From Bacteroidaceae bacterium (lineage in GTDB: Bacteria > Bacteroidota > Bacteroidia > Bacteroidales > Bacteroidaceae), in NCBI GenBank assembly GCA_017469525.1, contig JAFUGG010000027.1, positions 18,486-82,485 on the forward strand: a stretch of DNA of 64,000 nucleotides. Reading direction: 5' to 3'. Below are positions 52,748 through 61,900 of the stretch, one piece after another. Made by a program: the position numbers and the translations under genes. The notes beneath the pieces are model-generated. The model worked only from the letters and a program-made list of their open reading frames with translations, was not told the origin of the DNA and made no database searches. Positions within the stretch are counted from its first letter, which is position 1. The number at the start of each line of letters is the position of its first letter.

Positions 52748-54463
52748 CTATTTAATATATTTCTTGCGTTTAATCTTCTTTCGGAGCAGAGGCGTACAGG
52801 TGTCGTCGTCTTTCTGCTTGGCAAGTTTCCAGAGCCGGAGCGCCGTTTCTGTTTCGCCGAGATTGGCATATATGTCGCCAGCATGCTCGATGAGGTTGCC
52901 CATGAGCCCCTCGTCGGAGAGGAGTTCCTGGTCGGTTTTCTCGGGATTGACAACCTTGTCCATGTACGAACGGGCATGTGCATAGTCCCCTTTCTTGAAG
53001 AGTATCCAGGCGTAGGTATCGAGGTAGGTGATGTTTTCCGGCTCTTGTCGGATGGTGCGGTAGCTCATTTCCTCGGCCCGGTCGAGCTGTTCCTCCTTGA
53101 GGCTGAGGTAGTAGGCATAGTTGTTGAGGCACATGATGTTGTCCCCCATATAGACCAGCGCCGAGTCGTAAGCAGCGAAGGCTTCCTGCTCTTTCCCCTG
53201 TTGATAGTAGATATCGCCCAGCACTCCGAACACATTCGACACGAGGCGTTCGGAGACGAATTCAGTCCTGACGCGCAGTCCTTGCTGCAGGACGTCCGTA
53301 GCATCCTCAAGTTTCTTCTGCTCGGCCAGTGCCATACCGAGGTAGTAGGCATAGGCTATCTCCTCGGGATGGTAGTTAAGTCCGCGACGGCTGATGTCTT
53401 CCACGCCCTTTTCATCGTTCTTCTCTGCATAGTATTGCAGCAGTTCGCGGAGTGCTGTCTCGTTGCCCGGCTCCACTTCGAGCACTTTTCGCATGGTCTC
53501 GCAGATAGCCTCTTGGGGTTGCTTTCTATAGACCTGATAGGCGGCCTTCATGATGAGCACCTGAGCATCCTGCTGCGGACGGGCGAGCAGAGTGTCGAAG
53601 GCGGCCTCGAGCCGTGGTGCATACGTCGAGTCGCGCTGTACGTCGGCGATGTAGGAACGCAACATGAGGATGCGCAGCTCTGTGGGGGAATCGGCGAGGA
53701 AGAGCAATGAGTCGCGCATGGCATTGTAGCGGTCGTCCTGCTTGGTGTCGCGAAGGTAGTCCATCGTGGCGAGCTGGAGGTTCGTGTTTGTCGGCTCTTT
53801 CTGCCGCACCTCGTCGTATATCTGGAGTGCCCTTACGGTATCTCCGGCCAGCATGTATTGGCTGCCTACCACTACACGCAGGTTCATGTCGTGCGGAGCG
53901 TCGTCGCAAAGTGTCTGCAGCTGCACGAAGGCTGAGTCCAACTGCCCTTTCTCCTTGTACAGCCTGAACTTCTCGACGCTCACCTGCGGGCTGAATCCTT
54001 CGAGCAACTCGATGCGGTCAAGCACTCCGATAGCCTTGTCCGTGTCGCCGACTGTGCTGTAGAGTTGTGCCAGCTGCGAGAGGATGTCGCTTCGCCTGGG
54101 CTGCAGGACGGCCATCTTCTCCAGCACGGGGATGGACGCCTCAGCGTCGCGCTTGTTCAGATAGAGTGCGGCGAGCGTCTCGAGGTAGTAAGGGTTGTTG
54201 GCATCGCGTTGGCAGGCCTGACGGATGTATTCCGTGCCGATGCTGTCGGAACGCAGGTAGAGGTAGAGCAAGCCGATGTTATAGAGCGCCTCGGGAGCCT
54301 CGGGATTGATGTCGAGGCAATGGCGGTAGAGGTCCATTGCCGACGAGTAATCCTCTGCCAGACGGCACTTCTCGGCCTCCAGATAGAAGTAGTCGAAGTT
54401 GGTCTGGGCACTGAGGCCAGACACGCCGAGCAGCAGGACTAATATGAAGGATATACGTTTCAA
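52748..54463 (-). CDS. TPR-repeat protein
   Basis: 571 aa, signal peptide 1-19 (ILVLLLGVSGLSAQ). About ten or more tetratricopeptide repeats follow (DYSSAMDLYRHCLDINPEAPEAL; DAEASIPVLEKMAVLQPRRSD; KEQEAFAAYDSALVYMGDN; TALRLWKLAKQKDDD). It should be a periplasmic or outer-membrane-associated scaffold. Such TPR proteins sit with dut and EnvC-like genes in Bacteroidales and may join envelope growth to division, but the partner is not known. A 22-nt-period array (54490-54577) precedes its start, between it and dut. Confidence 0.85.
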   Translation of the reverse strand: MKRISFILVLLLGVSGLSAQTNFDYFYLEAEKCRLAEDYSSAMDLYRHCLDINPEAPEALYNIGLLYLYLRSDSIGTEYIRQACQRDANNPYYLETLAALYLNKRDAEASIPVLEKMAVLQPRRSDILSQLAQLYSTVGDTDKAIGVLDRIELLEGFSPQVSVEKFRLYKEKGQLDSAFVQLQTLCDDAPHDMNLRVVVGSQYMLAGDTVRALQIYDEVRQKEPTNTNLQLATMDYLRDTKQDDRYNAMRDSLLFLADSPTELRILMLRSYIADVQRDSTYAPRLEAAFDTLLARPQQDAQVLIMKAAYQVYRKQPQEAICETMRKVLEVEPGNETALRELLQYYAEKNDEKGVEDISRRGLNYHPEEIAYAYYLGMALAEQKKLEDATDVLQQGLRVRTEFVSERLVSNVFGVLGDIYYQQGKEQEAFAAYDSALVYMGDNIMCLNNYAYYLSLKEEQLDRAEEMSYRTIRQEPENITYLDTYAWILFKKGDYAHARSYMDKVVNPEKTDQELLSDEGLMGNLIEHAGDIYANLGETETALRLWKLAKQKDDDTCTPLLRKKIKRKKYIK

Positions 54464-54489
54464 TTTCTCAGGTTGCTAAGGGGTGTGCT

Positions 54490-54577
54490 CAAAGAGGTAG
54501 TGCTCTTTGTGCAAAGAGGTAGTGCTTTTGTGCCAAAGAGGTAGTGCTCTTGTGCCAAAGAGGTAGTATTCCTTTTC
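54490..54577 (+). repeat. 22-nt-period CAAAG array (array 6)
   Basis: CAAAG starts at 54490, 54512, 54534 and 54556, exactly 22 bases apart. Words are AGGTAGTGCTCTTTGTG, AGGTAGTGCTTTTGTGC and close variants, the same word type as array 4. It lies within the minus-strand run, between dut and the TPR gene. Confidence 0.88.
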
Positions 54578-54596
54578 CGGACACCCACAGAATGTG

Positions 54597-55031
54597 TTAT
54601 TTCGTACCGCTATGGCCAAAGCCACCAGCACCTCTTTCTGTCTCCGACAACACCTCCACGGGGTCCCACTCGGCCTGCTCGTGGCGGGCTATCACCATTT
54701 GGGCGATGCGCTCGCCGTCGGCTATGGTGAAAGGTTCGTCCGAGAGGTTGACCAGGATGACACAGACTTCACCGCGATAGTCGGCGTCGATGGTACCGGG
54801 AGTATTCAGCACGGTGATGCCATGCTTGATGGCGAGTCCGCTGCGGGGACGCACCTGTGCCTCGAAACCTGGCGGCAGGGCCATGAAGAGGCCCGTGGGT
54901 ATAAGGCGTCGTTCCATCGGCCTCAACTCGATGGGCGACTCTATATTCGCACGAAGATCGACGCCTGCCGACTGCGGCGTGGCGTACTGTGGCAGCGGAT
55001 GATGGCTGCGATTGATTATCTGTACTTTCAT
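54597..55031 (-). CDS. dut: dUTP diphosphatase
   Basis: 144 aa, trimeric type. The five motifs are visible: [39 protein letters not shown], and the C-terminal flexible arm [10 protein letters not shown]. It hydrolyses dUTP to dUMP and pyrophosphate, keeping uracil out of DNA and feeding thymidylate synthesis. It lies 14 bases behind dgt, another nucleotide-pool enzyme. Confidence 0.95.
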   Translation of the reverse strand: MKVQIINRSHHPLPQYATPQSAGVDLRANIESPIELRPMERRLIPTGLFMALPPGFEAQVRPRSGLAIKHGITVLNTPGTIDADYRGEVCVILVNLSDEPFTIADGERIAQMVIARHEQAEWDPVEVLSETERGAGGFGHSGTK

Positions 55032-55045
55032 TGGTTTATGTGTTA

Positions 55046-56413
55046 TTATACAGCAGGTAGGCTCATGCCGTTTATTTTACGATAGAGGTCGAGCGCAAAG
55101 ACGTCGGTCATCCCCGAGATGTAGTCCAGGACGGCCATGATTCGCTCGTAGAGGGTGGGCGCCAGGATGTCGTACTGCGTGCTGACGCGGCTGATGAGGA
55201 GGCGCGAGAAGGCACGGTCTGGATGCGTGGCCGCCTGCACCATCAGGTCGGTAAGCGTCGTGATGACCTTGTAGCCCGCTATCTCTATATCGACCACATC
55301 CTTGCAATGATATATCTTTCCATAGGCCACGCGCTCGCATTGCTCGTATGCCTTACGCGGAAGCTCGTCGATGTGCTCTATGAGGGAACCCTCGAAGGTG
55401 CCGCTCAGGATGGCCTGCTCATGCTTCACAAAGACCTGGACACACTGCTGTTCCAGCAGGTTGATGACGCATGAACGGAGATAGACAATCTGCTCGTTGA
55501 CGTCGTCCACCAGTTGGCTCATGTGCTTTTTGATGTGTTGCTGCTGCTCCGCAGTGAAGTAAGCGAGGAAAAGCCGCTTGGTCTCTTCCGTCGTCAGGAG
55601 TTTCAGCTTGTGGGCATCCTCGATGTCCATGATCTCATAGCATATGTCATCTGCCGCCTCAACGAGATAAACAAGCGGATAACGGGCGTAGCGGATCGAC
55701 CCCTTTGGAGCAGGAAGTTTGATGATGCCAAGCTCTTTGGCAATAGACTCATAGTCCTTCACCTCGCTACGGAAGAAGCCGAACTTACGCTTGTCGCCTG
55801 CCAGGTCGGAGGTGAAAGGGTACTTCACGATGCTCGCCAGCGTGCTGTACGTCATGACGAAACCGCCCTTGCGACGCCCCTTGAAGTGGTGCGTGAGCAG
55901 ACGGAAAGCATTGGCATTACCCTCGAAGTGTATGATGTCCTCCCACTGCCTGGGCGAGATGCCGTCGCCCGTCTCGGGGCAAATGTAATCCTTCAGGAAC
56001 AGCCCGCCGCCTTCACTAAAGTAGGTTCCTATTGCCGTCTCGCCACTATGACCGAAGGGAGGGTTGCCCATGTCGTGGGCAAGGCAGGCGGCCGAGACGA
56101 TGTTGCCCAGTTCCGTGAAATGCGTACTGTAGAGCTCCGGGTGATTCTTCAGGATGAGTCGGCTGATGTCGTTGCCCAGACTACGTCCCACACTGCTGAC
56201 CTCGAGGCTATGCGTCAGCCTGTTGTGCACGAAGATGCTGCCAGGCAGGGGAAAGACTTGCGTCTTGTTCTGCAAACGCCGGAAGGGGGCAGAGAAAATC
56301 AAGCGGTCGTAGTCGCGCTGGAACTCTGTCCGGTCGTCGCTCCGCTGCTGCATTCCCTCCTGCCCGAGGCGTTTGTTAGAGAGCAACTGCTCCCATTTCA
56401 TCATCTCTTCCAT
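55046..56413 (-). CDS. dgt: Deoxyguanosinetriphosphate triphosphohydrolase
   Basis: 455 aa from the ATG at 56413, preceded by AGAGG; ATGs at 56404 and 56401 ([13 protein letters not shown]) are alternatives and the last matches relatives well. HD-domain motifs: [32 protein letters not shown] (metal-binding His-Asp) and [20 protein letters not shown]. It removes triphosphate from dGTP to give deoxyguanosine. With dut directly downstream it forms a nucleotide-pool pair inside the longer minus-strand run. Confidence 0.92.
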   Translation of the reverse strand: MEEMMKWEQLLSNKRLGQEGMQQRSDDRTEFQRDYDRLIFSAPFRRLQNKTQVFPLPGSIFVHNRLTHSLEVSSVGRSLGNDISRLILKNHPELYSTHFTELGNIVSAACLAHDMGNPPFGHSGETAIGTYFSEGGGLFLKDYICPETGDGISPRQWEDIIHFEGNANAFRLLTHHFKGRRKGGFVMTYSTLASIVKYPFTSDLAGDKRKFGFFRSEVKDYESIAKELGIIKLPAPKGSIRYARYPLVYLVEAADDICYEIMDIEDAHKLKLLTTEETKRLFLAYFTAEQQQHIKKHMSQLVDDVNEQIVYLRSCVINLLEQQCVQVFVKHEQAILSGTFEGSLIEHIDELPRKAYEQCERVAYGKIYHCKDVVDIEIAGYKVITTLTDLMVQAATHPDRAFSRLLISRVSTQYDILAPTLYERIMAVLDYISGMTDVFALDLYRKINGMSLPAV

Positions 56414-56427
56414 CACTATGAACGCCT

Positions 56428-57465
56428 CTACTTATCGTCGGGTTTATAGAAGATCCTATTGGCTCCACTGGTAATCTGCACCAGTTCGGGATGCTCTGCG
56501 GCGAAGGTGTCGATGTGACGCATACGCTTTTCCTGCAGGATTTCATCAACGGCGATGAGTATTCCCGTCTCCTCCACGTCGCCGAAACCATCGTTGATTG
56601 CGGTGCCGAACAGTTTCATCGTCGGGCTCAAGCCCATATAGGCGTTGACGAGCGGCGGTATGTTGTAACCCAAGGCACGTACTTCGTGATTGAGGATACG
56701 ATAGTCCGCCTTGAAATCATCCTCGGTGAAGAGTGTCTTGAACTGCTCCGGGTCGTGCCAGAACTTGAGGGGCTTCATGGGATAAATGAGGTTATCCGGG
56801 TCGGGGAAGTGTTTGTTAAGGAAATAGAGAATCATGTCCCTTGCCATACGATCATAGCTGGGATACATTGTGAACTTGCCGAAGAGGTATCGGATGGTAG
56901 GTTCGATGACCACGATTGCCCCGAGGCCGTCCCAAAGGTTGTCGAGTGCGAAGATGCCTTTCCTGCCCCGAAGCGTGCTCTGATACTCGAGGGTGACGAA
57001 GCTTCGTCCCAGTTCGATGGTCCAGGGAGCGTACTCCTTCATGAACTTCTCCGAGAAGCGGAACATGTGGCTGGTGGCCAGGACGGGTTGTCCGTCGGGG
57101 GCTATCTGCCAGTCCTTACCGAGGATGTAGCGGTAGCCGCCTACAATCTCTTCCGTCTCAGGGTCCCAGACGAGGATTTGCTTATAGCAGTTCTCGCAAG
57201 TGTCGAACTCGTCGAGGTCAAAGCTCTTACCCGTTCCGCCGCCGGCAGCACGGAAGGCTATCTCGCGGAGGCGTCCTATCTCGCGTACGACATGCGGCGA
57301 GTCGTGCCAAGTGACGACATAGACTTCGTTGGCGCTCTTGTTTGTCATTCGCAACTTCTTGTCGGGCGTGAGTTCTGCCTTTAGCACTTCCACCGGGATG
57401 GACTCAGCGATGGGTTCTTCGCTTCGCTCAGGCGCAGGCGGAACCATTATCTTATTGTCTTCCAT
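56428..57465 (-). CDS. glsB: GlsB-like N-acyltransferase (glycine lipid synthesis, first step)
   Basis: 345 aa. The core is the OlsB/hemolysin-type GNAT domain (VREIGRLREIAFRAAGGGTGKSFDLDEFD, GGYRYILG, APWTIELGRSFV, GLGAIVV, PSYDRMARDMILYFL). In Bacteroides thetaiotaomicron, GlsB acylates the amino group of glycine with a 3-hydroxy fatty acid, and GlsA adds a second acyl chain. Here the GlsA-like gene sits 16 bases upstream on the same strand, supporting the pair. Products would be glycine lipids of the outer membrane. The final substrate is inferred from family and neighbour, not shown. Confidence 0.75.
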   Translation of the reverse strand: MEDNKIMVPPAPERSEEPIAESIPVEVLKAELTPDKKLRMTNKSANEVYVVTWHDSPHVVREIGRLREIAFRAAGGGTGKSFDLDEFDTCENCYKQILVWDPETEEIVGGYRYILGKDWQIAPDGQPVLATSHMFRFSEKFMKEYAPWTIELGRSFVTLEYQSTLRGRKGIFALDNLWDGLGAIVVIEPTIRYLFGKFTMYPSYDRMARDMILYFLNKHFPDPDNLIYPMKPLKFWHDPEQFKTLFTEDDFKADYRILNHEVRALGYNIPPLVNAYMGLSPTMKLFGTAINDGFGDVEETGILIAVDEILQEKRMRHIDTFAAEHPELVQITSGANRIFYKPDDK

Positions 57466-57481
57466 AAACTTTAACTATACA

Positions 57482-58285
57482 CTATAAACTATACACCTTA
57501 TCCTGCACCCATTTTCCCCATTCTATGGGTGACTTTGTCTTGTCGAACGTCTGCCAGGGGATGGGTTTGCCGATGCGTACGACGTAGTGCTTGCCTCGGC
57601 TCCGGTACATTTCGTCGGGCAGGAGGGCCATTGCGAAGTTTGGCAGATGCAGCCGCTTGCACCATCGCGCCACGTTGTAGAAGCGGTTCGAGTTCCTTCC
57701 CTCGAAGTGGATGGGCACGATGTCGCGCTCATGCTGCACGCTCTTTACGACGAACGCCTTGTTCCATGGGATGTCGCGGATGGTTCCGTCGTCTTGTTTA
57801 CGACTGCAGAGTCCTGCGGGGAACATGATGACGTGGCAGTCGCTGGCAAAGGTTCCGTCCACCAGAGCAGGGAAGGAGCGGGCGTTCTTGCCAATCTTGT
57901 TGACGGGGACGCACAGGGGAGCGAGTCCATCGAGGTTCATCAGCAGGTCGTTCACCAGGTATTTTATCTTGCCGCCATAGTGTTCGCCGATAATCCAGCC
58001 GAGGGTTACGCCATCGATTGCCCCGAGGGGATGGTTCGAGACGAAGGTGTAGAGACGTCCGTCGTCGGGGAGATTCTCCGTGCCCTCTATGCTGACTTCG
58101 GCACCGACGTACTCTACGACGCCTTTGCAAAAGTCAACGCCTACCCTGCCCTGACGCAGATAAGTGTTGATGAACTCCTGATGGATGATGCGAGCCAGCA
58201 GGCCTGTCAGCCATTTCGGGATGTATTTGGCTTTCTTTCCTGCACGTTCGCGGACTATTTTATCTATGTTGATTTCGTTTATCAT
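57482..58285 (-). CDS. glsA: GlsA-like O-acyltransferase (PlsC fold)
   Basis: 267 aa. The PlsC-type HX4D motif is SNHPLGAIDG; the glycerolipid-like block is MFPAGLCSR, and KAFVVKSVQHERDIVPIHF completes the fold. A membrane-contacting N-terminal helix (IPKWLTGLLARIIHQ) is plausible. Its coupling to glsB indicates the second acylation in glycine lipid synthesis. Its ATG overlaps the stop of the preceding small gene by one base (TAATG), suggesting translational coupling. An alternative is a general lysophospholipid acyltransferase; the neighbour makes GlsA more likely. Confidence 0.75.
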   Translation of the reverse strand: MINEINIDKIVRERAGKKAKYIPKWLTGLLARIIHQEFINTYLRQGRVGVDFCKGVVEYVGAEVSIEGTENLPDDGRLYTFVSNHPLGAIDGVTLGWIIGEHYGGKIKYLVNDLLMNLDGLAPLCVPVNKIGKNARSFPALVDGTFASDCHVIMFPAGLCSRKQDDGTIRDIPWNKAFVVKSVQHERDIVPIHFEGRNSNRFYNVARWCKRLHLPNFAMALLPDEMYRSRGKHYVVRIGKPIPWQTFDKTKSPIEWGKWVQDKVYSL

Positions 58286-58644
58286 TAGTTGATTGTTATT
58301 GGTCGGTTATTGATGAAGTAGCGTCCTCGGGGCAGTCCGCCGAGCCAGTTGGTGCCCTTGTTGAGGCGAGCCGTCATGTAGAGTACGCCATACTGATTGT
58401 AAATAGGCAGAAGCTGATTATGGTCGCTCTGTATCTGCACAATACGGCCCGTGACGTTTATCTGCACAGGGAAGGCCGAGGTATTCATCTTCCTCGAGAC
58501 AGGCATCTCGACTGGAGGCACTGGCAACACGAGCGAATCGGGCACTTGCCGCACCTTACGCTTGCGCACACTTCCTTCGGCTGGCAAGCACAACAAGGCT
58601 GACAGCACGAACAGACACATTTGCAATCTCGATGTTACTCTCAT
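58285..58644 (-). CDS. Small exported protein of unknown function
   Basis: 119 aa, signal peptide about 1-24 (QMCLFVLSALLCLPAEG). The rest has two beta-rich pieces: PVQINVTGRIVQIQSDHN and YNQYGVLYMTARLNKGTNWL, ending GLPRGRYFINNRPITIN. The end recalls the short sorting-like tails of other secreted proteins here but lacks the Gly-Lys-Lys. It is the first gene of the run, overlaps glsA by one base and has a full promoter upstream. Function unknown; a link to envelope lipids is only contextual. Confidence 0.65.
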   Translation of the reverse strand: MRVTSRLQMCLFVLSALLCLPAEGSVRKRKVRQVPDSLVLPVPPVEMPVSRKMNTSAFPVQINVTGRIVQIQSDHNQLLPIYNQYGVLYMTARLNKGTNWLGGLPRGRYFINNRPITIN

Positions 58645-58667
58645 GAAAACTTTCCTCTATCAAGCGA

Positions 58668-58699
58668 CAAAATTACACATTTCCCTGCAAAAAGACAAA
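58668..58699 (-). promoter_or_regulatory. Promoter of the nine-gene minus-strand run
   Basis: Minus-strand TTTG at 58699-58696, 20 bases, TAATTTTG at 58675-58668, 24 bases before the first ATG. It fits the Bacteroidetes consensus fully. Confidence 0.8.
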
Positions 58700-58956
58700 A
58701 AAAGAATGAGAAAATAAATGAATAATCCCATAATCCGACAGCAATGACCTCCAAATGGTCGGTAAGCACTCCCTAACAGCCCTTCAACCACAGTCAGAAG
58801 AAGCATACATCATACACTCGCTTCGCATTCTTCCAATTCATAAAAAACGATGAAGAACCTTGGCCATCTCATACAAGAGAGGACACAAGAGGTGGCCTGA
58901 AACGCTTCTTTAACATTATTTAACCGACTCAAAGTCCATGATTATATAATTATGTG
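58700..58956. other. Intergenic stretch between divergent transcription units
   Basis: No gene or strong structure was seen. CCGACAGCAATGA near 58736 echoes the sequence that flanks the REP-like elements. A weak trace of the 5215-type repeat (ACTCGCTTCGCATTCTTCC) lies near 58815. Confidence 0.45.
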
Positions 58957-58964
58957 TACCTTTG
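58957..58964 (+). promoter_or_regulatory. -7 element TACCTTTG for the C10 protease gene
   Basis: TAnnTTTG match 28 bases before the chosen ATG. An upstream in-frame ATG at 58969 is too close to this element and the GTG/ATG further up lies in it. Confidence 0.5.
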
Positions 58965-58991
58965 CGATATGAAAAACCTAATTCTATACAC

Positions 58992-61900
58992 ATGAAAAAC
59001 AAAAAACTCTTAGTAACGTTTGTATTGTGCTTCGTAGCCATTTCGACAGCATTTGCTGCTCCCGTCAGCCGCGAACAGGCACAGAAGATTGCAGAACAAT
59101 ATCTGCGGGACAAACCAGGCAACCATCTCTTGTCGCCCGTCACCAGCAGTCGCCGCCTGGCTCGAGACAGGGCCAATGCCAAGGCGGACACAAAGCTCTA
59201 CTACGTCTTCGACAGGGGCGAGAACGAGGGCTTTGTCATTGTGCCGGCCGACGACAGCTACGGCAGCATCATCGGCTACACCGAAGAGGGCTCTTTCTCC
59301 TACGACAGTCTGCCGCCCCACATGCAGAACTGGCTGGACGGACAGGCTGAATACATCCAGTTCCTTATGGACAATCCCGACAGTGCAGAGGCGCAGAAGA
59401 GCAGCAGGAAGCGTGCAGCCAATCATGCCTCCATTGAGCCGATGGTGACGACAAAGTGGGGACAGGGATGGCCCTATAACAACGAATGCCCCATCTACTT
59501 TGGCGAGGGACGCTCCGTGACGGGCTGCGTGGCTACGGCTATGGCCCAGCTCATGTACTACCAGCGCGAGAAGTCTGCCAGGGAGGTCGCTGCCGATATC
59601 CCGAGCTATGAGCTGAAGAACGAGGAGAAGGGCACGATGACGGTGGAGAGCATCCCTGCAGGCGCGCCCATTGACTGGGACAACATGCAGGACACCTACA
59701 ACAGCAGCTCCAGCGAGAAGAGCTGTCTGGCGGTTGCACAACTGATGCACTATTGCGGTGTCTCAGTGCGCATGGGATACTCCCCTGGCGGCTCAGGTGC
59801 TTCGACAAGCAGGGTGGCCGGTGCGCTGACGAACTATTTCGGCTATGGCGACAACCCGCGCGTCGTTTGGGCTCATTACTATAATGACGAGAACAGTTGG
59901 GATGAAATACTCTATCGCGAACTGGAACAGCGACGCCCGTTCCAGCTGGCAGGCCATACCACAGGCGGTGCAGGACACTCCTTTCTCTGCGATGGCTACA
60001 AGGATGGCCTGTTTCACATCAACTGGGGATGGAACGGAGGTGCCGACGGTTATTTCGCCCTCAAGACGATGAACGGCTGGTCGCAGTCGCAATGCGCCAT
60101 CATAAACTTTGAACCCGACGACTTCTCGTCGCTCGAGCTGAAGATATCGAACGCACTCGTCAAGCAGCTCTGCCTTGCCAACTGGGACAGCGACAGCGAT
60201 GGCAAATTCACATACGGCGAGGCTGCTGCCGTGACAGACCTGGGCGATGTTTTCCGCGGACAGCAGATTACGTCGTTTGGCGAGTTGTACTACTTCACGT
60301 CGCTTACCTCGGTACCCGATGATGCCTTCAGCGGCTGCACGCGTCTCTCCAGCATCCGCCTGCCCAGGACGTTGCAGGGCATCGGTGCGCGAGCCTTCAG
60401 CGGCTGCACTGTCCTAAAGGAGCTTGTGCTGCCCGACGGACTCACATCCATTGGGGAAGAGGCTTTCAGCGGCTGCACGAGGCTGGAGGATGTGAAGCTA
60501 CCTGTCAACATCACCCGCATAGAAGCCCGCACGTTTGCCGACTGCCAAGCCTTCACCTCTACTTCAATCCCCATCCCGGTCAGCTTTATCGGTGAGGGAG
60601 CTTTCAGCGGCTGCACGAAGTTGGCGTCCGTCACCGTCAACACGGAAAGGCCACAGAACCTGGAACTGGGCGCCGATGTGTTTGCCGGAGTGGACAAGAC
60701 CCAGGCCGTGCTGAACTTTCCGCAAGGCCAGCACGACTACTTTGCTTCCGCCGACCAATGGAAGGATTTCTCGAACCTCAACGAGATTCGCACCCTCTCT
60801 CAAGGCACGTTTGCCAGCTTGGAAATGGGTAAGCGATACTATATTTATAATGTAGGCACTGGCCGATACCTCACTCATGGCGAGGCATACGGCACTCAGG
60901 GTGTCGTGGCTGAGACGAATGCGCCCATGCGATTTGAGTTCCGCAAAAAGGCAGGCATGGCAGACGACGAATACTATCTCTATTCTGCCGACTCTCCCAA
61001 CAAGGACAACCGCATCTTCTTCCGCTCTGTGACCGACACCAACGTCGGCAAAGGCATCAAGGCTTGTTTCGTGGACGGTGCCACGACCAGGCTGAATGAA
61101 AGCAATCTGCCTGCCAACTGGACGATAAGGCTCGCTGAGGGACAGACAAACGTCTACACCATTCAATGCTCGGAAGGCACGTCCGACTACGAGGAGGGTC
61201 TCTTCCTCGGCGTACAGCCCGGACACGAGAGCAACGCCACGTTCCCGACATACGGCGCATACTTCGACATCTCCTATGCCCAGTTCCCACTGAACTGCCA
61301 GTGGATGCTTGTGGAGTTCACTGAAAACGCGCAACTCTTCACCAAGTACTCCACACAGCTGGAAAACCTCATCTCCATTGCCGACACCAAGCAAATCAGT
61401 GCTATGCTTGAGAAGGAGGTTTACGCCAATACGGGCAGCTCGCTTGCCGAACTGCAACGTGCCTGCTTCCGTCTGCGCAACAAGCTCGGCTTCCTGAACT
61501 TCGAGGATGATGCCTTCAGGGACATCATCCTGACGAGATTCGACGGCGACAAGAACAATGAGATTTCTCCCGAAGAAGTGACCAGCGTCAAGCAGTTGCC
61601 GGATAAAGCTTTCAATGCCAACAAGGACTTTGCCACACTGTCAGACCTGAAACTCTTCACTGGCCTGCAGTCCATCGAAGCGGATGCTTTCGCCAGCTGT
61701 TCGAACGTCACGGAAATCACGTTACCGGAGAACGTGGAGACCATCGGCGCACGTGCCTTCAACGGCCAGCCGCAGGTGACGAAACTCACCCTGCCGGAAC
61801 GCATCACCAGCATCGCCAGCAGAGCATTCTACAACTGCCTGGCCCTGAAAGAAGTCTATCTGCCCGTCAAGGATCCCGCAGAAATCTCGGTCAACAGCGC

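Noticed and set aside
4476..54577. 22-nt arrays as CRISPR arrays
   Set aside because: The constant part is only five bases, the words recur within and between arrays, unit length is too short, and no cas gene is present.
58962..58991. Upstream start for the C10 protease
   Set aside because: It would place ten polar residues before the signal peptide and overlaps the promoter element at 58957-58964.
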